From positions 4,504 through 68,503 of the forward strand of contig JBGZBY010000048.1 in assembly GCA_041844915.1 (NCBI GenBank): DNA of 64,000 bases, read 5' to 3'. Made by a program: the position numbers and the translations under genes. This document shows, one piece after another, positions 26,782 through 35,394 of this stretch (the first letter of the stretch is position 1; every line of letters starts with the position of its first letter). The stretch is from W11650 sp041844915 (GTDB taxonomy: Bacteria > Bacillota > Clostridia > Lachnospirales > Vallitaleaceae). A model generated the notes under the pieces. It was not told the DNA's origin. It ran no database searches and was given only the letters and a program-made list of their open reading frames with translations.

Positions 26782-27763
26782 GAGCTTGGAAAAGGCTTTG
26801 GCAGAGAGGAAGAAGCTGTTTTTGCTGTACGGGCAGGAGCAGTACTTGCTGGAAAAGAATACAGAAAAGGTCATAGCCGCCTATTTGCAGGCCGAGGAAA
26901 TGGACTTGAATCTGGAAGTATTGGAAGCGCTGCCTAAGGATATGTATGAGCTGCTGAACAAATGCGATACTCTGCCTTTTATGGCGGAATATCGAGTGAT
27001 TGTTTTGAAGGATACAGGGATTTTTGAGTATAAGGATAAAAATGCACTGGACAGTTTTGCGCAAAAAATAGAGCGCCTACCGGAAAGTACGGTTTTAATC
27101 ATTAAAGAAAAAACGGTGGATAAAAGGAAAAAGCTGTTTAAGCTTTTCCAGACAATAGGATTTTTGGAGGAATATAATTTTTTGGAGGAGGAGCAGCTGA
27201 TTCAATTTTTGGGGAAGTGGTTTTATCGCTATGATTTGAGGATTAAAACGGCTACGGCAAGGCTGCTTTTGCAAAGGGCGGGAATCGAACTGTCCGGTCT
27301 GTTGAAGGAGTGCGAGAAGTTGGCTTCCCTAGCAGAGGATACGATTACGGATGAGCTGGTAACAGCCTTGGTTGCCGAGCGACTGGAATCCAAGATATTT
27401 CAGCTGACGGACGCTCTGGCCAAAAGAGATCGGCAGGCGGCCATGGAGAATTATCATATTATGCTGCAAAACCGAGAATCGCCGAATGGCATTCTTTTTA
27501 TGATCGGAAGGCAAATTCGGCAGATTACTATTGCCAAAGGATTGGCGGCCGGCAGAGCTTCATCGGCAGAAGCGGCAAAGCTTTTGGGAGTACCCTCCTT
27601 TGTGGTGAATAAGCTGATGGCACAGGCGCGACTCTTTTCACAGGAGGAGTTAAATCTGCTGCTTAAGGAGATTCTTCAGTTGGAATGGGATTTTAAAAGA
27701 GGCAGGACAGAGCTGGAAACGGGAATTGCGCTACTGATTATCGGAGCAACGCAAAAAGTGTAG
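26774..27763 (+). CDS. holA: DNA polymerase III delta subunit
   Basis: A 329-residue clamp-loader subunit. N-terminal LFLLYGQEQYLLEKNTEKVI and the central ESTVLIIKEKTVDKRKKLFK are typical of HolA/YqeN; the C-terminal domain (SPNGILFMIGRQIRQITIAKGL) binds the clamp loader ring. The comEC-holA order is the same in B. subtilis. The start lies within the end of comEC. Confidence 0.92.
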   Translation: MSKSLEKALAERKKLFLLYGQEQYLLEKNTEKVIAAYLQAEEMDLNLEVLEALPKDMYELLNKCDTLPFMAEYRVIVLKDTGIFEYKDKNALDSFAQKIERLPESTVLIIKEKTVDKRKKLFKLFQTIGFLEEYNFLEEEQLIQFLGKWFYRYDLRIKTATARLLLQRAGIELSGLLKECEKLASLAEDTITDELVTALVAERLESKIFQLTDALAKRDRQAAMENYHIMLQNRESPNGILFMIGRQIRQITIAKGLAAGRASSAEAAKLLGVPSFVVNKLMAQARLFSQEELNLLLKEILQLEWDFKRGRTELETGIALLIIGATQKV

Positions 27764-27791
27764 GGAGAAGGAGGCGCTGTGGCAAAAGCTT

Positions 27792-27896
27792 AAAAAAACA
27801 GGGGCTGCTATAGCTTAAGTTTTTCAGGCAAGAGATGGGGATTTTTCCCTAAAGGCTTGGTGAAAATCTTATTTTGTAGCAGATCCTACTGTTTTT
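27792..27896. terminator. Possible bidirectional terminator between holA and AI-2E permease
   Basis: Interrupted inverted repeat: AAAACAG and CTGCTA (27795-27810) face TAGCAG and CTGTTTTT (27877-27896). The arms end in A- and T-runs, and the two flanking genes converge here. The 65-base loop makes it weak. Confidence 0.35.
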
Positions 27897-27903
27897 ACAC
27901 ATA

Positions 27904-29127
27904 TTATTTGTCGTGAAGCCCATAGGGAAGCTCGCTGGGCTTGTCAGCCTGCGACTCCGGACAGCCATCGGGATATTTTGCCCGATATTGTTTGTTTAAA
28001 TAGCGATCGACAATGTTTTTCAGGATGGTAAAGATTGGCACGCCCAAAAACATTCCTACGAAGCCGAACAGCTTGCCGAACAGGAAGATAGAGAAAATCA
28101 CGGAAATCGGTCCTAGGCCAACGGACTGACCGAAGATTTTGGGCTTTAGAATATTACCATCAAATTGCTGAATGACCAAGATCAAAATGGCAAAGGTCAG
28201 GGCTTTGACGGGATCGACAAATATGAGCAGAGCAAAACCGACAATCCCTCCGATGATAGGGCCAAAATAAGGAATAATATTGGTTACGCCAACGATAATA
28301 CTGATCAATACCGCATAATCTATGCGCAGAATCAGCATCGCCAGAAAGGTCAGCATTCCGATAATCAGAGCGTCGATGATACTGCCGATAATAAAGCCGT
28401 TAAAAATAATATGACTGTCCGCCATAATTTCCAAAAGCCCTTCCGCATTTTTAGGAGAGAACAGCGAACGGACAAAGCGTTTAGAGGAGGCGGCAAGCTT
28501 TTCCTTGCTGGCCAGAAGATAAATTGCCAGGATCATACCTAGAATCACATTTAAAAAGCCGGAAGCAAAGCGGGACAAAAAGTCGATCAGAGAAGGGATG
28601 ATGCCGGAAAGCAGATCTGAAACGGAATTGACCGTTTCTTTGATGTTGAGATTGTCCAGTAAATAACGATTGAACAGGGTCGTGTCAATGACAATGGGCG
28701 TGTTAAAAAGCTGAAGCTCCTGCGTTTGCAGCATTTTTTCCAATTCTGGCACATAATTATTGAATTGCTGTACCAGCCGAGTAACATCGCGAATGCTTTG
28801 AAAAATCTGGGGAATGACAAAAGAAAGCAGCAGGATAGAAAGACCGAATACGCTGATATAGGAAATCGTGATGGAAATGAAGCGTTTATACCGAGGGCTG
28901 CTTAGCTTGCCAAGTAAGGTGCCTTCGATCAGGTCGATCAGCGGATATAAAAAATAAGACAGCAAAAAAGCAATAAAGAAAGGAACCAGCGCGCTCACAA
29001 TGGTCGAGTAAATCTGCTGGTTGACGGTTAAATTGTCGGTAATTTTGTAAATGCCGTAGCAAATGATAAAGACAATTATGATATAGGCGGAAATAGTGGT
29101 ATACTTTTCATTCCATTTGATTTTCAT
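27904..29127 (-). CDS. AI-2E family (PerM/YtvI-like) membrane transporter
   Basis: A 407-residue polytopic protein of the AI-2E/UPF0118 family, with about 8 membrane helices, a mid-protein soluble segment (about 90-160), and the conserved C-terminal region (VGVTNIIPYFGPIIGGIVGFALLIFVDP; KIFGQSVGLGPISVIFSIFLFGKLFGFVGMFLGVPI). Family members include sodium/proton antiporters and export proteins; the substrate here is unknown. Minus strand, downstream of rlmH. Confidence 0.9.
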   Translation of the reverse strand: MKIKWNEKYTTISAYIIIVFIICYGIYKITDNLTVNQQIYSTIVSALVPFFIAFLLSYFLYPLIDLIEGTLLGKLSSPRYKRFISITISYISVFGLSILLLSFVIPQIFQSIRDVTRLVQQFNNYVPELEKMLQTQELQLFNTPIVIDTTLFNRYLLDNLNIKETVNSVSDLLSGIIPSLIDFLSRFASGFLNVILGMILAIYLLASKEKLAASSKRFVRSLFSPKNAEGLLEIMADSHIIFNGFIIGSIIDALIIGMLTFLAMLILRIDYAVLISIIVGVTNIIPYFGPIIGGIVGFALLIFVDPVKALTFAILILVIQQFDGNILKPKIFGQSVGLGPISVIFSIFLFGKLFGFVGMFLGVPIFTILKNIVDRYLNKQYRAKYPDGCPESQADKPSELPYGLHDK

Positions 29128-29299
29128 AGGGGCTCCTGTTTTATGAGTCAGAGTTTAATGTAGGTTTGAAATTTACTTTTGCCTGCGGCATGCCTTGTTG
29201 TTCAGGTTTTTCGCCTAAAGCGGCAATTTTTAAGCCCTGCGAAGGCCTTTTGGCGGATTTTTTACCGCCCTTCCTCGGTGAGCGCAGGCTTTTTGGTTT

Positions 29300-29698
29300 T
29301 TATTTATGATAGCTGTGGTTATGGATAATGCGAAACGCCCGATAGAGTTGCTCCGCCAAAACAACGGCCAGAAGCGAATCGGAGAGCTTGGCATGGCTAA
29401 GAGAAAGGCATGACTCGGCATACTCCGGTACATTGGTTAGAGCAAAGCAGAGCTGTGCTTGACCGCAAAGCCCGTAATGGCTTATCTGTTCGGCAAAGGC
29501 CTCCGAAGAAAGCATAGCGGCCTTGGCATTCCCACTGGTGATCGTCAGAAGCTGAGCAGAAGCGGGGATTTGGCGAAGAGATGCGGCCGAAAGAAATTTG
29601 ATTTTGCAATATCGGCTCAGTCTTTTTTCGTATTCCCGAACCGCATCCAGATAAGGCGATTCCAGTCTTTTTTGGGGGAAGATGCAGGTGATGTTCAT
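29300..29698 (-). CDS. rlmH: RlmH-like 23S rRNA pseudouridine-1915 methyltransferase, divergent
   Basis: A 132-residue SPOUT-fold protein. The C-terminus LAEQLYRAFRIIHNHSYHK matches RlmH, as does YLDAVREYEKRLSRY near the start. RlmH is usually about 155-160 residues with an IGG(P/A)xG SAM-binding loop; here that position reads ALTNVPEY, so the loop is degenerate and the protein is short. The start is ATG at 29698 on the minus strand, with a GAGG site 5 bases upstream; the frame extends 11 codons further without support. Activity is uncertain. Confidence 0.8.
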   Translation of the reverse strand: MNITCIFPQKRLESPYLDAVREYEKRLSRYCKIKFLSAASLRQIPASAQLLTITSGNAKAAMLSSEAFAEQISHYGLCGQAQLCFALTNVPEYAESCLSLSHAKLSDSLLAVVLAEQLYRAFRIIHNHSYHK

Positions 29699-30018
29699 AG
29701 CTACCTCATAAAGATAAAATATATTTTTCACTTGCCGAAGCGGCGCTTTAAGCTATATTCTGCCGAAGCTAAGAAAATAAAGCGAAAATAGGGGCGGCTC
29801 GCCGATGGAAAAGGCAGATAAAAAGCAGCTCCTTCGCTTGCAGATAAGGCGCAAAAGGCGCAGGCAAGTAGTGAAATCATTATTCATCATATCAGAAAAG
29901 CAGATGGAATACAATTAGGAAATCGTTATAAACAAGGAAAAATTTGAAAATTTTGATCCTTTTGAGCCGGCGCATATCGGTAATGGGATTTTTCATAAAG
30001 TCTTTCAAAAGATAGGAC

Positions 30019-30047
30019 TAGATAAATTTTCAAAAATATGATATACT
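30019..30047 (+). promoter_or_regulatory. Candidate promoter upstream of leader/tsaB
   Basis: TAGATA (30019-30024), 17-base spacer, TATACT (30042-30047) preceded by TGA, giving an extended -10. The same TATGATATACT string precedes two other gene groups (45783, 50210). Confidence 0.55.
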
Positions 30048-30053
30048 GTTAAA

Positions 30054-30138
30054 AGATAAAAAACAGGTATTTACCGCCCTTTTGGGATAAAAGACGATTG
30101 CTGAAAAGGTGAGAGGTAAGGATTTTTTCCTGTTTTTT
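30054..30138 (+). ncRNA. Structured leader or small RNA ending in a terminator-like hairpin
   Basis: From the predicted start about 30054 the RNA folds with a perfect 10-bp closing stem, AAAAAACAGG (30058-30067) against CCTGTTTTTT (30129-30138), whose 3' arm is itself a T-run. Inside, TTACC pairs with GGTAA and CCC-TTTT-GGG forms a small hairpin. The layout promoter-structure-terminator, 147 bases before tsaB, fits an attenuator or an independent ~85-nt RNA. It does not match a riboswitch class I can recall. Confidence 0.45.
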
Positions 30139-30284
30139 AAAAAAATATTTAGGGATAAAGGCTCAAAAAAGAAAAATTTTCTTAGAGATAATGTCATGAC
30201 TGGCGAGGGCTTTCGACGGCTTGCCAGATACCTTCTTTACAAAGAGGCGTGAACAAAAGGAAAGCATTGAGCAGAGGTTTAACA

Positions 30285-30989
30285 ATGAAAGTATTAGGGT
30301 TAGAAAGCTCCGGCAAGGTTGCCGGTCTGGCAATTGTTGAAGGCAGTGAGGTTATTGCGGAATTTTCACTGAACGCAGGTATCACCCATTCTCAAACCTT
30401 CCTGCCTTTACTGGATCAAATGCTAAGGCACAGCGGAACAAGATTGGAGGATATTGACCGGATTGCGGTATCGCAGGGGCCAGGCTCTTATACCGGCTTA
30501 AGGATTGGTATTGCAACAGCAAAGGGCTTGGCGCTGCCGACAGATAAGGAGATTGTTCCGGTATCGACCTTGGCAGGCTTGGCATACAATATTGCCGATG
30601 AGGAGACCATAATTTTTCCCTTGCTTTTTGCCAGAACGACGGAGCTTTATTATGCGCAGTACCGCTCGGAAAAAGGCGAATTGACGGAGGTAGAGGCTCC
30701 GCAAGTGTTGCTTTTGGAAGAAGCGCTCCAAAGAATTAAGCAGGTTCAGGAGGGCGGAGAGCGAACAGCACTTGTAGGCGACGGCTTCTTCCGCTTTGAG
30801 AAGCAATTTCGGGAAAATTTGCCGTCACGGCAGTTTTTTGTGCCGATGCGCCGCAGGCATCAACTTTCGGCAGCCAGTATTGCCCTGCTGGGTGAAAAGA
30901 GGACGGCGGGTTGCGGCATTTCCGGAAGGGAGCTTGTGCCGGTGTATTTGAAAAAAACGCAGGCGGAAAGGGAATGCGGCCAGGAATGA
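30285..30989 (+). CDS. tsaB: TsaB, tRNA t6A37 synthesis component
   Basis: A 234-residue ASKHA-fold partner of TsaD in N6-threonylcarbamoyladenosine synthesis. It has LGLESSGKVAGLAIVEG, SHSQTFLP-like THSQTFLPLLDQML, and AVSQGPGSYTGLRIGIATAKGLA, all diagnostic. The frame opens at GTG 30249, but ATG 30285 with AGAGG 7 bases upstream gives the normal N-terminus. It overlaps rimI by an ATGA. Confidence 0.94.
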   Translation: MKVLGLESSGKVAGLAIVEGSEVIAEFSLNAGITHSQTFLPLLDQMLRHSGTRLEDIDRIAVSQGPGSYTGLRIGIATAKGLALPTDKEIVPVSTLAGLAYNIADEETIIFPLLFARTTELYYAQYRSEKGELTEVEAPQVLLLEEALQRIKQVQEGGERTALVGDGFFRFEKQFRENLPSRQFFVPMRRRHQLSAASIALLGEKRTAGCGISGRELVPVYLKKTQAERECGQE

Positions 30990-33421
30990 AAGAGATTCGG
31001 GAAATGAGGCGCGAGGATGTGGAGGCCATTCTGCGGATCGAGCAAGAAAGCTTTTCTCTGCCGTGGAGTGCGGCGGCCTTTGAGAACGAATTGAGTAATC
31101 CGGACACCCATTATTATGTATGGCTGGAGGAGAATGAGCCGATTGGCTATGCTGGCTTTTGGAAGGTGCTGACGGATGGGAATATTACCAATATTGCTTT
31201 TGCCAAGAAATACCGAGGACAGGGCAGAGGGCAGGAGCTGGTTGCCTTTTTAAAGGAAAGAGCAAGGGAGCTGGGCATCGCGGCGATGACCTTGGAGGTC
31301 AGGCAAAGCAATGCGGCGGCGATTGCTGTGTATCAGAAAAATGGCTTTCGGACGGAAGGAATTCGCAGAGATTATTATAGTAAGCCAATGGAGGACGCTC
31401 TCATTATGTGGGCGGAGATAAAAAAGGAGGAAGTTATGAGCATGGAACAAAAGGTAATTAACACTTTGCGCGGTTTGTCCGCAGACGCCGTACAGAAAGC
31501 CAATTCCGGTCATCCCGGTTTGCCGCTGGGAGCAGCTCCGGCAGCCTTTACATTATGGGCAAAAATAATGAAGCATAATCCGCATCGTCCGGATTGGGCG
31601 GATCGGGATCGCTTTATTTTATCGGCGGGGCATGGATCAGCGCTGCTTTATTCCTTGCTTCATGTTTTTGACTATGGATTGAAAATTGAGGATTTAAAAG
31701 CGTTTCGGCAATGGGGCTCCTTGACGCCGGGACATCCGGAATTTGGGCATACCGCAGGAGTGGAGGCAACGACGGGACCTTTGGGAGCCGGCTTTGCTAC
31801 GGCAGTTGGAATGGCGATGGCAGAGGCGCATTTGGCGGCAAAATACAATCGGCAAGGTCATACGCCGATAAATCACTACACTTATGCGCTGTGCGGCGAC
31901 GGTTGCCTGATGGAGGGCATCAGCGCTGAAGCGGCGTCATTAGCTGGTACCTTAGGACTTGGGAAATTGATTGTTATCTACGATTCCAATCAGATTACTA
32001 TTGAGGGCAGCACGGAGATTGCATTTACCGAGGATGTGGCAAAGCGTTTTGAAGCCTATCATTGGCAGGTAATCGATGTGGCGGACGGTACGGATGTGAC
32101 GGCGATTGAAAAAGCGTTAAGTGAGGCCAAGGCAGATTTGAGCAGACCAAGTCTTGTTGTGGTTCATACGAAGATTGGATATGGCTCGGCGCTGGAGGGC
32201 AGCGAGGAATCACATGGAGCGCCGCTGGGAGCGGAAAATATCAAGGCGATGAAGGAAAAATTCGGTATGCCGGCGGATAAGGATTTCTTTGTGGACGAGG
32301 ACGTCTATGAATACGCGCGAGAAACCGTTAAGAAGGGCGCGCAGGCGGAAGCGGAATGGATGGCGGCATGGCAGGCCTATGAAAAAGCATATCCGGAGGA
32401 GGCCAAGGAATTATCTGCTCGACTGTCAGACAGCTGTGATCTTAGTTTTATGGATGAGGAAGAATTTTGGAGTTTTGCCGATAAGCCGAATGCTACGCGC
32501 AATTTATCCGGCGAGGTGATTCAAAGGATTGCCGCCAAGACTCCGGTCTTATTTGGCGGCTCGGCGGATCTGGCGCCGTCAACCAAGACCTATATGAAGG
32601 GACAGGGTGATTTCGGGAAGAAGGACTATACCGGCAGAAATCTTCATTTTGGAGTAAGAGAGCTGGCAATGGCTGGTATTTTAAACGGAATACAGCTGCA
32701 TGGCGGATTTAAGGCTTACGGAGCAACATTCTTTGTTTTTAGCGATTATATGAAGCCGATGATTCGCTTGGCGGCGCTAATGAATATTCCGGCAGTTTAT
32801 GTGCTGACGCATGACAGCATTGGAGTTGGAGAGGACGGCCCGACGCATCAGCCGATTGAGCAATTGGCCTCGCTGCGCAGTACGCCGAATGTTATTACCT
32901 TCCGACCGGCGGATGCCAGAGAAACGGCGGCGGGCTGGTATGTAGCGATGCACTCGCAGAGAATGCCGGTGGCACTGGTGTTGACCAGACAAAATCTGCC
33001 GAATTATGCCGGCAGCGGAAAAGCGGCGCTCAAGGGAGGATATGTGCTTTCTGACTGTGAGAAAGCAATGCCCGATGTCCTGCTTTTGGCAAGCGGGTCG
33101 GAGGTTGAACAACTGATGCAGGCGCAGGCGCTTCTAAAGGAGGACGGCATTCATGCCAGAGTGATCAGTATGCCGAGCTTTGAGTTGTTTGATATGCAGC
33201 CGGAGGAATATAAGGAAAGTGTTATGCCGAAGGAGGTAGCGGCTCGGCTGGCAATGGAAGCGGGAAGCAGCTTTGGTTGGCATAAATATTTGGGCTTTGC
33301 CGGAAAGGTGATCGCCATGGAGGGCTTTGGTGCGTCTGGGCCGGCGGAGATCGCGTTTAAGGAATTTGGCTTTACTGCGGAAAATGCAGTTAAACAAGTC
33401 AAGGAAATGCTGAATAAATAA
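30986..33421 (+). CDS. RimI acetyltransferase joined in frame to transketolase (811-residue open frame)
   Basis: ATG 30986 overlaps the tsaB stop. Residues 1-150 are a GNAT acetyltransferase of the RimI family (S18 N-alpha-acetylation): DVEAILRIEQESF, NITNIAFAKKYRGQGRGQEL for acetyl-CoA, catalytic-type E104 in LEVRQSN, then AVYQKNGFRTEGIRRDYY and DALIMWAEI. RimI would end about here, but no stop codon occurs; the frame passes through KKEEV into the complete transketolase. The sequence encoding KKEEV is itself a strong Shine-Dalgarno for an internal ATG at 31436. So either a fusion protein, two proteins from one frame, or a lost stop by sequence error. Confidence 0.8.
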   Translation: MKEIREMRREDVEAILRIEQESFSLPWSAAAFENELSNPDTHYYVWLEENEPIGYAGFWKVLTDGNITNIAFAKKYRGQGRGQELVAFLKERARELGIAAMTLEVRQSNAAAIAVYQKNGFRTEGIRRDYYSKPMEDALIMWAEIKKEEVMSMEQKVINTLRGLSADAVQKANSGHPGLPLGAAPAAFTLWAKIMKHNPHRPDWADRDRFILSAGHGSALLYSLLHVFDYGLKIEDLKAFRQWGSLTPGHPEFGHTAGVEATTGPLGAGFATAVGMAMAEAHLAAKYNRQGHTPINHYTYALCGDGCLMEGISAEAASLAGTLGLGKLIVIYDSNQITIEGSTEIAFTEDVAKRFEAYHWQVIDVADGTDVTAIEKALSEAKADLSRPSLVVVHTKIGYGSALEGSEESHGAPLGAENIKAMKEKFGMPADKDFFVDEDVYEYARETVKKGAQAEAEWMAAWQAYEKAYPEEAKELSARLSDSCDLSFMDEEEFWSFADKPNATRNLSGEVIQRIAAKTPVLFGGSADLAPSTKTYMKGQGDFGKKDYTGRNLHFGVRELAMAGILNGIQLHGGFKAYGATFFVFSDYMKPMIRLAALMNIPAVYVLTHDSIGVGEDGPTHQPIEQLASLRSTPNVITFRPADARETAAGWYVAMHSQRMPVALVLTRQNLPNYAGSGKAALKGGYVLSDCEKAMPDVLLLASGSEVEQLMQAQALLKEDGIHARVISMPSFELFDMQPEEYKESVMPKEVAARLAMEAGSSFGWHKYLGFAGKVIAMEGFGASGPAEIAFKEFGFTAENAVKQVKEMLNK
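31436..33421 (+). CDS. tkt: Transketolase (internal start of the rimI-tkt frame)
   Basis: From ATG 31436 the product is 661 residues, the normal transketolase length. AAAAAGGAGG lies 5 bases upstream. Thiamine-diphosphate enzyme of the pentose phosphate pathway moving two-carbon ketol units. Visible features: SGHPGLPLGAAP, the TPP motif GDGCLMEGI through DSNQITIEG, GYGS, DSIGVGEDGPTHQPIEQ and TRQNLP. Placement between rimI and tsaD is unusual for tkt. Confidence 0.93.
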   Translation: MSMEQKVINTLRGLSADAVQKANSGHPGLPLGAAPAAFTLWAKIMKHNPHRPDWADRDRFILSAGHGSALLYSLLHVFDYGLKIEDLKAFRQWGSLTPGHPEFGHTAGVEATTGPLGAGFATAVGMAMAEAHLAAKYNRQGHTPINHYTYALCGDGCLMEGISAEAASLAGTLGLGKLIVIYDSNQITIEGSTEIAFTEDVAKRFEAYHWQVIDVADGTDVTAIEKALSEAKADLSRPSLVVVHTKIGYGSALEGSEESHGAPLGAENIKAMKEKFGMPADKDFFVDEDVYEYARETVKKGAQAEAEWMAAWQAYEKAYPEEAKELSARLSDSCDLSFMDEEEFWSFADKPNATRNLSGEVIQRIAAKTPVLFGGSADLAPSTKTYMKGQGDFGKKDYTGRNLHFGVRELAMAGILNGIQLHGGFKAYGATFFVFSDYMKPMIRLAALMNIPAVYVLTHDSIGVGEDGPTHQPIEQLASLRSTPNVITFRPADARETAAGWYVAMHSQRMPVALVLTRQNLPNYAGSGKAALKGGYVLSDCEKAMPDVLLLASGSEVEQLMQAQALLKEDGIHARVISMPSFELFDMQPEEYKESVMPKEVAARLAMEAGSSFGWHKYLGFAGKVIAMEGFGASGPAEIAFKEFGFTAENAVKQVKEMLNK

Positions 33422-33472
33422 AAAACCGTATTTCCCTGTTAAGCTGTGATAAATCGGAAATTCCGGTGAAAA

Positions 33473-33520
33473 ATGCCGATATCTTATGCGGATGATGAAA
33501 TGATCCGGAGATATCGGCAT
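33473..33520 (+). terminator. Strong hairpin after transketolase
   Basis: Perfect 12-base inverted repeat, ATGCCGATATCT (33473-33484) and its complement (33509-33520), with an inner CGGAT/ATCCG pair. No T-run follows on the + strand; on the minus strand TTTTT follows. Terminator or 3'-end stabilizer is likely; the exact role is open. Confidence 0.5.
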
Positions 33521-33623
33521 AACTTAGTGTAAATTTCCGCTTTAAGTAGAGTGAAATATAAATAAAAGCTTTGCCGAAGGGCGAGAGGGTGGAAAACGGG
33601 AAAAATAGAGAAAGAGGAAACGA

Positions 33624-34535
33624 ATGTTAGATATTTGCTTGCTGGGAACCGGTGGAATGATGCCCTTGCCTTATCGCTGGCTGACTTCCCTGATAACTAG
33701 ACACAATGGCAGCAATCTTTTGATTGACTGCGGCGAAGGAACTCAAATCACACTAAAGGAACAGGGCTGGGGATACAAACAGATTGATACGATCTGTATT
33801 ACGCATTTTCATGCCGACCATATCAGCGGATTGCCGGGAATGCTTCTGGCGATGGCGAATTCGGATCGAACAGAGCCGCTGCTGATGATAGGCCCCAAAG
33901 GGCTGGAAAAGGTAGTCAATGCTTTGCGGGTTATTGTACCGCAGCTGCCGTTTACCATTTTGTTCCATGAAATAATGGAGGAACGGGAGGAAATAAAGCA
34001 CAAGGGCTATCGAATTCGGGCATTTCACGTCAACCATCGGGTCAATTGCTATGGTTATGCGCTGCATATTGATAGACAGGGCAGGTTTGATCTGGCACGG
34101 GCACAGGAGCAGAATATTCCGATTCGTTTCTGGTCAAAGCTGCAAAAAGGAGAAAGCCTGGAATGGGAGGGCAGGCTTTTGAAACCGGACATGGTTCTCG
34201 GTGAAGAAAGAAAAGGGATTCATGTCACCTATTGTACTGATACCCGACCGACTGCCTCTATCGAGGAGGAAGCCGCAGAATCGGACTTATTTATTTGCGA
34301 GGGGATGTATGCGGAGAAATTGGAAAACACCAATGCTGTTGCCTATAAGCATATGACCTTTGAGGAGGCGGCGCTTTTGGCCAAAAAAGCGAAGGTGAAA
34401 AAGCTTTGGCTGACGCATTTCAGTCCATCCCTAATCTATCCAAAAGAGCAGCTCCCGATGGCAAGAGCGATTTTTAAGAATACATGGATTCCTAGGGATA
34501 GAGAAACCGTAACATTGACTTTTGAGCAGGAATAG
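33624..34535 (+). CDS. rnz: Ribonuclease Z
   Basis: A 303-residue metallo-beta-lactamase-fold tRNA 3' endonuclease. HFHADHISGLPG gives the metal ligands (H61, H63, D65, H66); LIDCGEGTQ, YCTDTRPT and KHMTFEEAALLAKKAKVKKLWLTHFSP complete the pattern. tRNA genes in this window lack an encoded CCA, consistent with need for RNase Z. Confidence 0.94.
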   Translation: MLDICLLGTGGMMPLPYRWLTSLITRHNGSNLLIDCGEGTQITLKEQGWGYKQIDTICITHFHADHISGLPGMLLAMANSDRTEPLLMIGPKGLEKVVNALRVIVPQLPFTILFHEIMEEREEIKHKGYRIRAFHVNHRVNCYGYALHIDRQGRFDLARAQEQNIPIRFWSKLQKGESLEWEGRLLKPDMVLGEERKGIHVTYCTDTRPTASIEEEAAESDLFICEGMYAEKLENTNAVAYKHMTFEEAALLAKKAKVKKLWLTHFSPSLIYPKEQLPMARAIFKNTWIPRDRETVTLTFEQE

Positions 34536-34669
34536 AGAAAAAATATGCCCTGACCGGATGGATGGAATTTACCGGAAATGATTTGACAGAGAATCGGTTG
34601 GGATTGAAGCTTATCGTGGAACAATGAGATAAGGAAGAAAAAAAGAATTTTTGTTGAGGTGATTTCATC

Positions 34670-35278
34670 ATGAAGAAATTGATAGGTTTGATCATATTGG
34701 TACTGGCGCTGCTAGGGATACTATATGGACTTTATATTTATCAGGAAAAGCAGGAGGCGGCGAAGCTTCCGACAGAAAGTAATGTTTTAAATGAAGCAAA
34801 GGTCATGGAGTTGTTGGATAAGAGAAATGAGAAGGAAAGAGAGAGAGTTTTGCGGCTGGCTGCCAAATCGCCGGATCAGGTGATTGCGCTTAATTCCTTG
34901 ATTTTAAAAATAACCTACAGCCGAGAGCTGGATCGGGAGCAGGTGGACGAGCTGATAACACTTCAGCGCAGCCAGTTTTCTCCGGAACTGCTGAGTAAAA
35001 ACGAGGAGCTGACGCAGCAGTTAAAGGTTTGGATGGAAACGGAGAAGCAGAAGAACCAGAAAATTAAAATTGTGGATTATAAGGCACTGGCTCCTTACAA
35101 TATGGACAAGGTAAAATATGACGGAGTGGAAAGATCGACCGTCAGAGTAAGCGTAGTATTTTATACCAATATTTCCGGCGTCAATCATTATATTGACTAT
35201 CTTTTATACGCCAATGACCAAAATGAATGGAAAATTGCTGGTTGGGCAAAGGGCGAAGAATTTCTGGTAGTGGAATAA
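34670..35278 (+). CDS. Membrane-anchored protein of unknown function
   Basis: A 202-residue protein with an N-terminal membrane helix (about 3-24) and no lipobox. A helical charged region (about 35-130) is followed by a beta-rich C-terminal domain (STVRVSVVFYTNISGVNHYIDYLLYANDQ, EWKIAGWAKGEEF) resembling NTF2/SnoaL-type or DUF6715-like folds in pattern only. Not recognised with confidence. It lies between rnz and tsaD. Confidence 0.7.
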   Translation: MKKLIGLIILVLALLGILYGLYIYQEKQEAAKLPTESNVLNEAKVMELLDKRNEKERERVLRLAAKSPDQVIALNSLILKITYSRELDREQVDELITLQRSQFSPELLSKNEELTQQLKVWMETEKQKNQKIKIVDYKALAPYNMDKVKYDGVERSTVRVSVVFYTNISGVNHYIDYLLYANDQNEWKIAGWAKGEEFLVVE

Positions 35279-35394
35279 AAGAAAAATTAGCGTAGCCCTT
35301 AAGCTGACGGGAGGCTCGGCGAAGTTTTAGACTGCGTCTGTATTAAGGGGCGAATGAAGCCGGAAGGCTGTACAGGTAACGGAAGGGCTTATTT

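Larger units (their letters stand above)
29699..30284. other. Long intergenic region between divergent rlmH and tsaB
   Basis: 586 bases without a credible gene. It holds the rlmH upstream region, then an AT-rich part with a promoter-like site at 30019-30047 and a leader-sized transcript unit closed by a hairpin and T-run (30058-30138). Beyond 30139 to the tsaB start nothing else is recognised. Confidence 0.6.

Noticed and set aside
30911..30985. Upstream start of the rimI frame
   Set aside because: Overlaps tsaB by 79 bases and adds non-family residues; ATGA at 30986 is the normal coupling.
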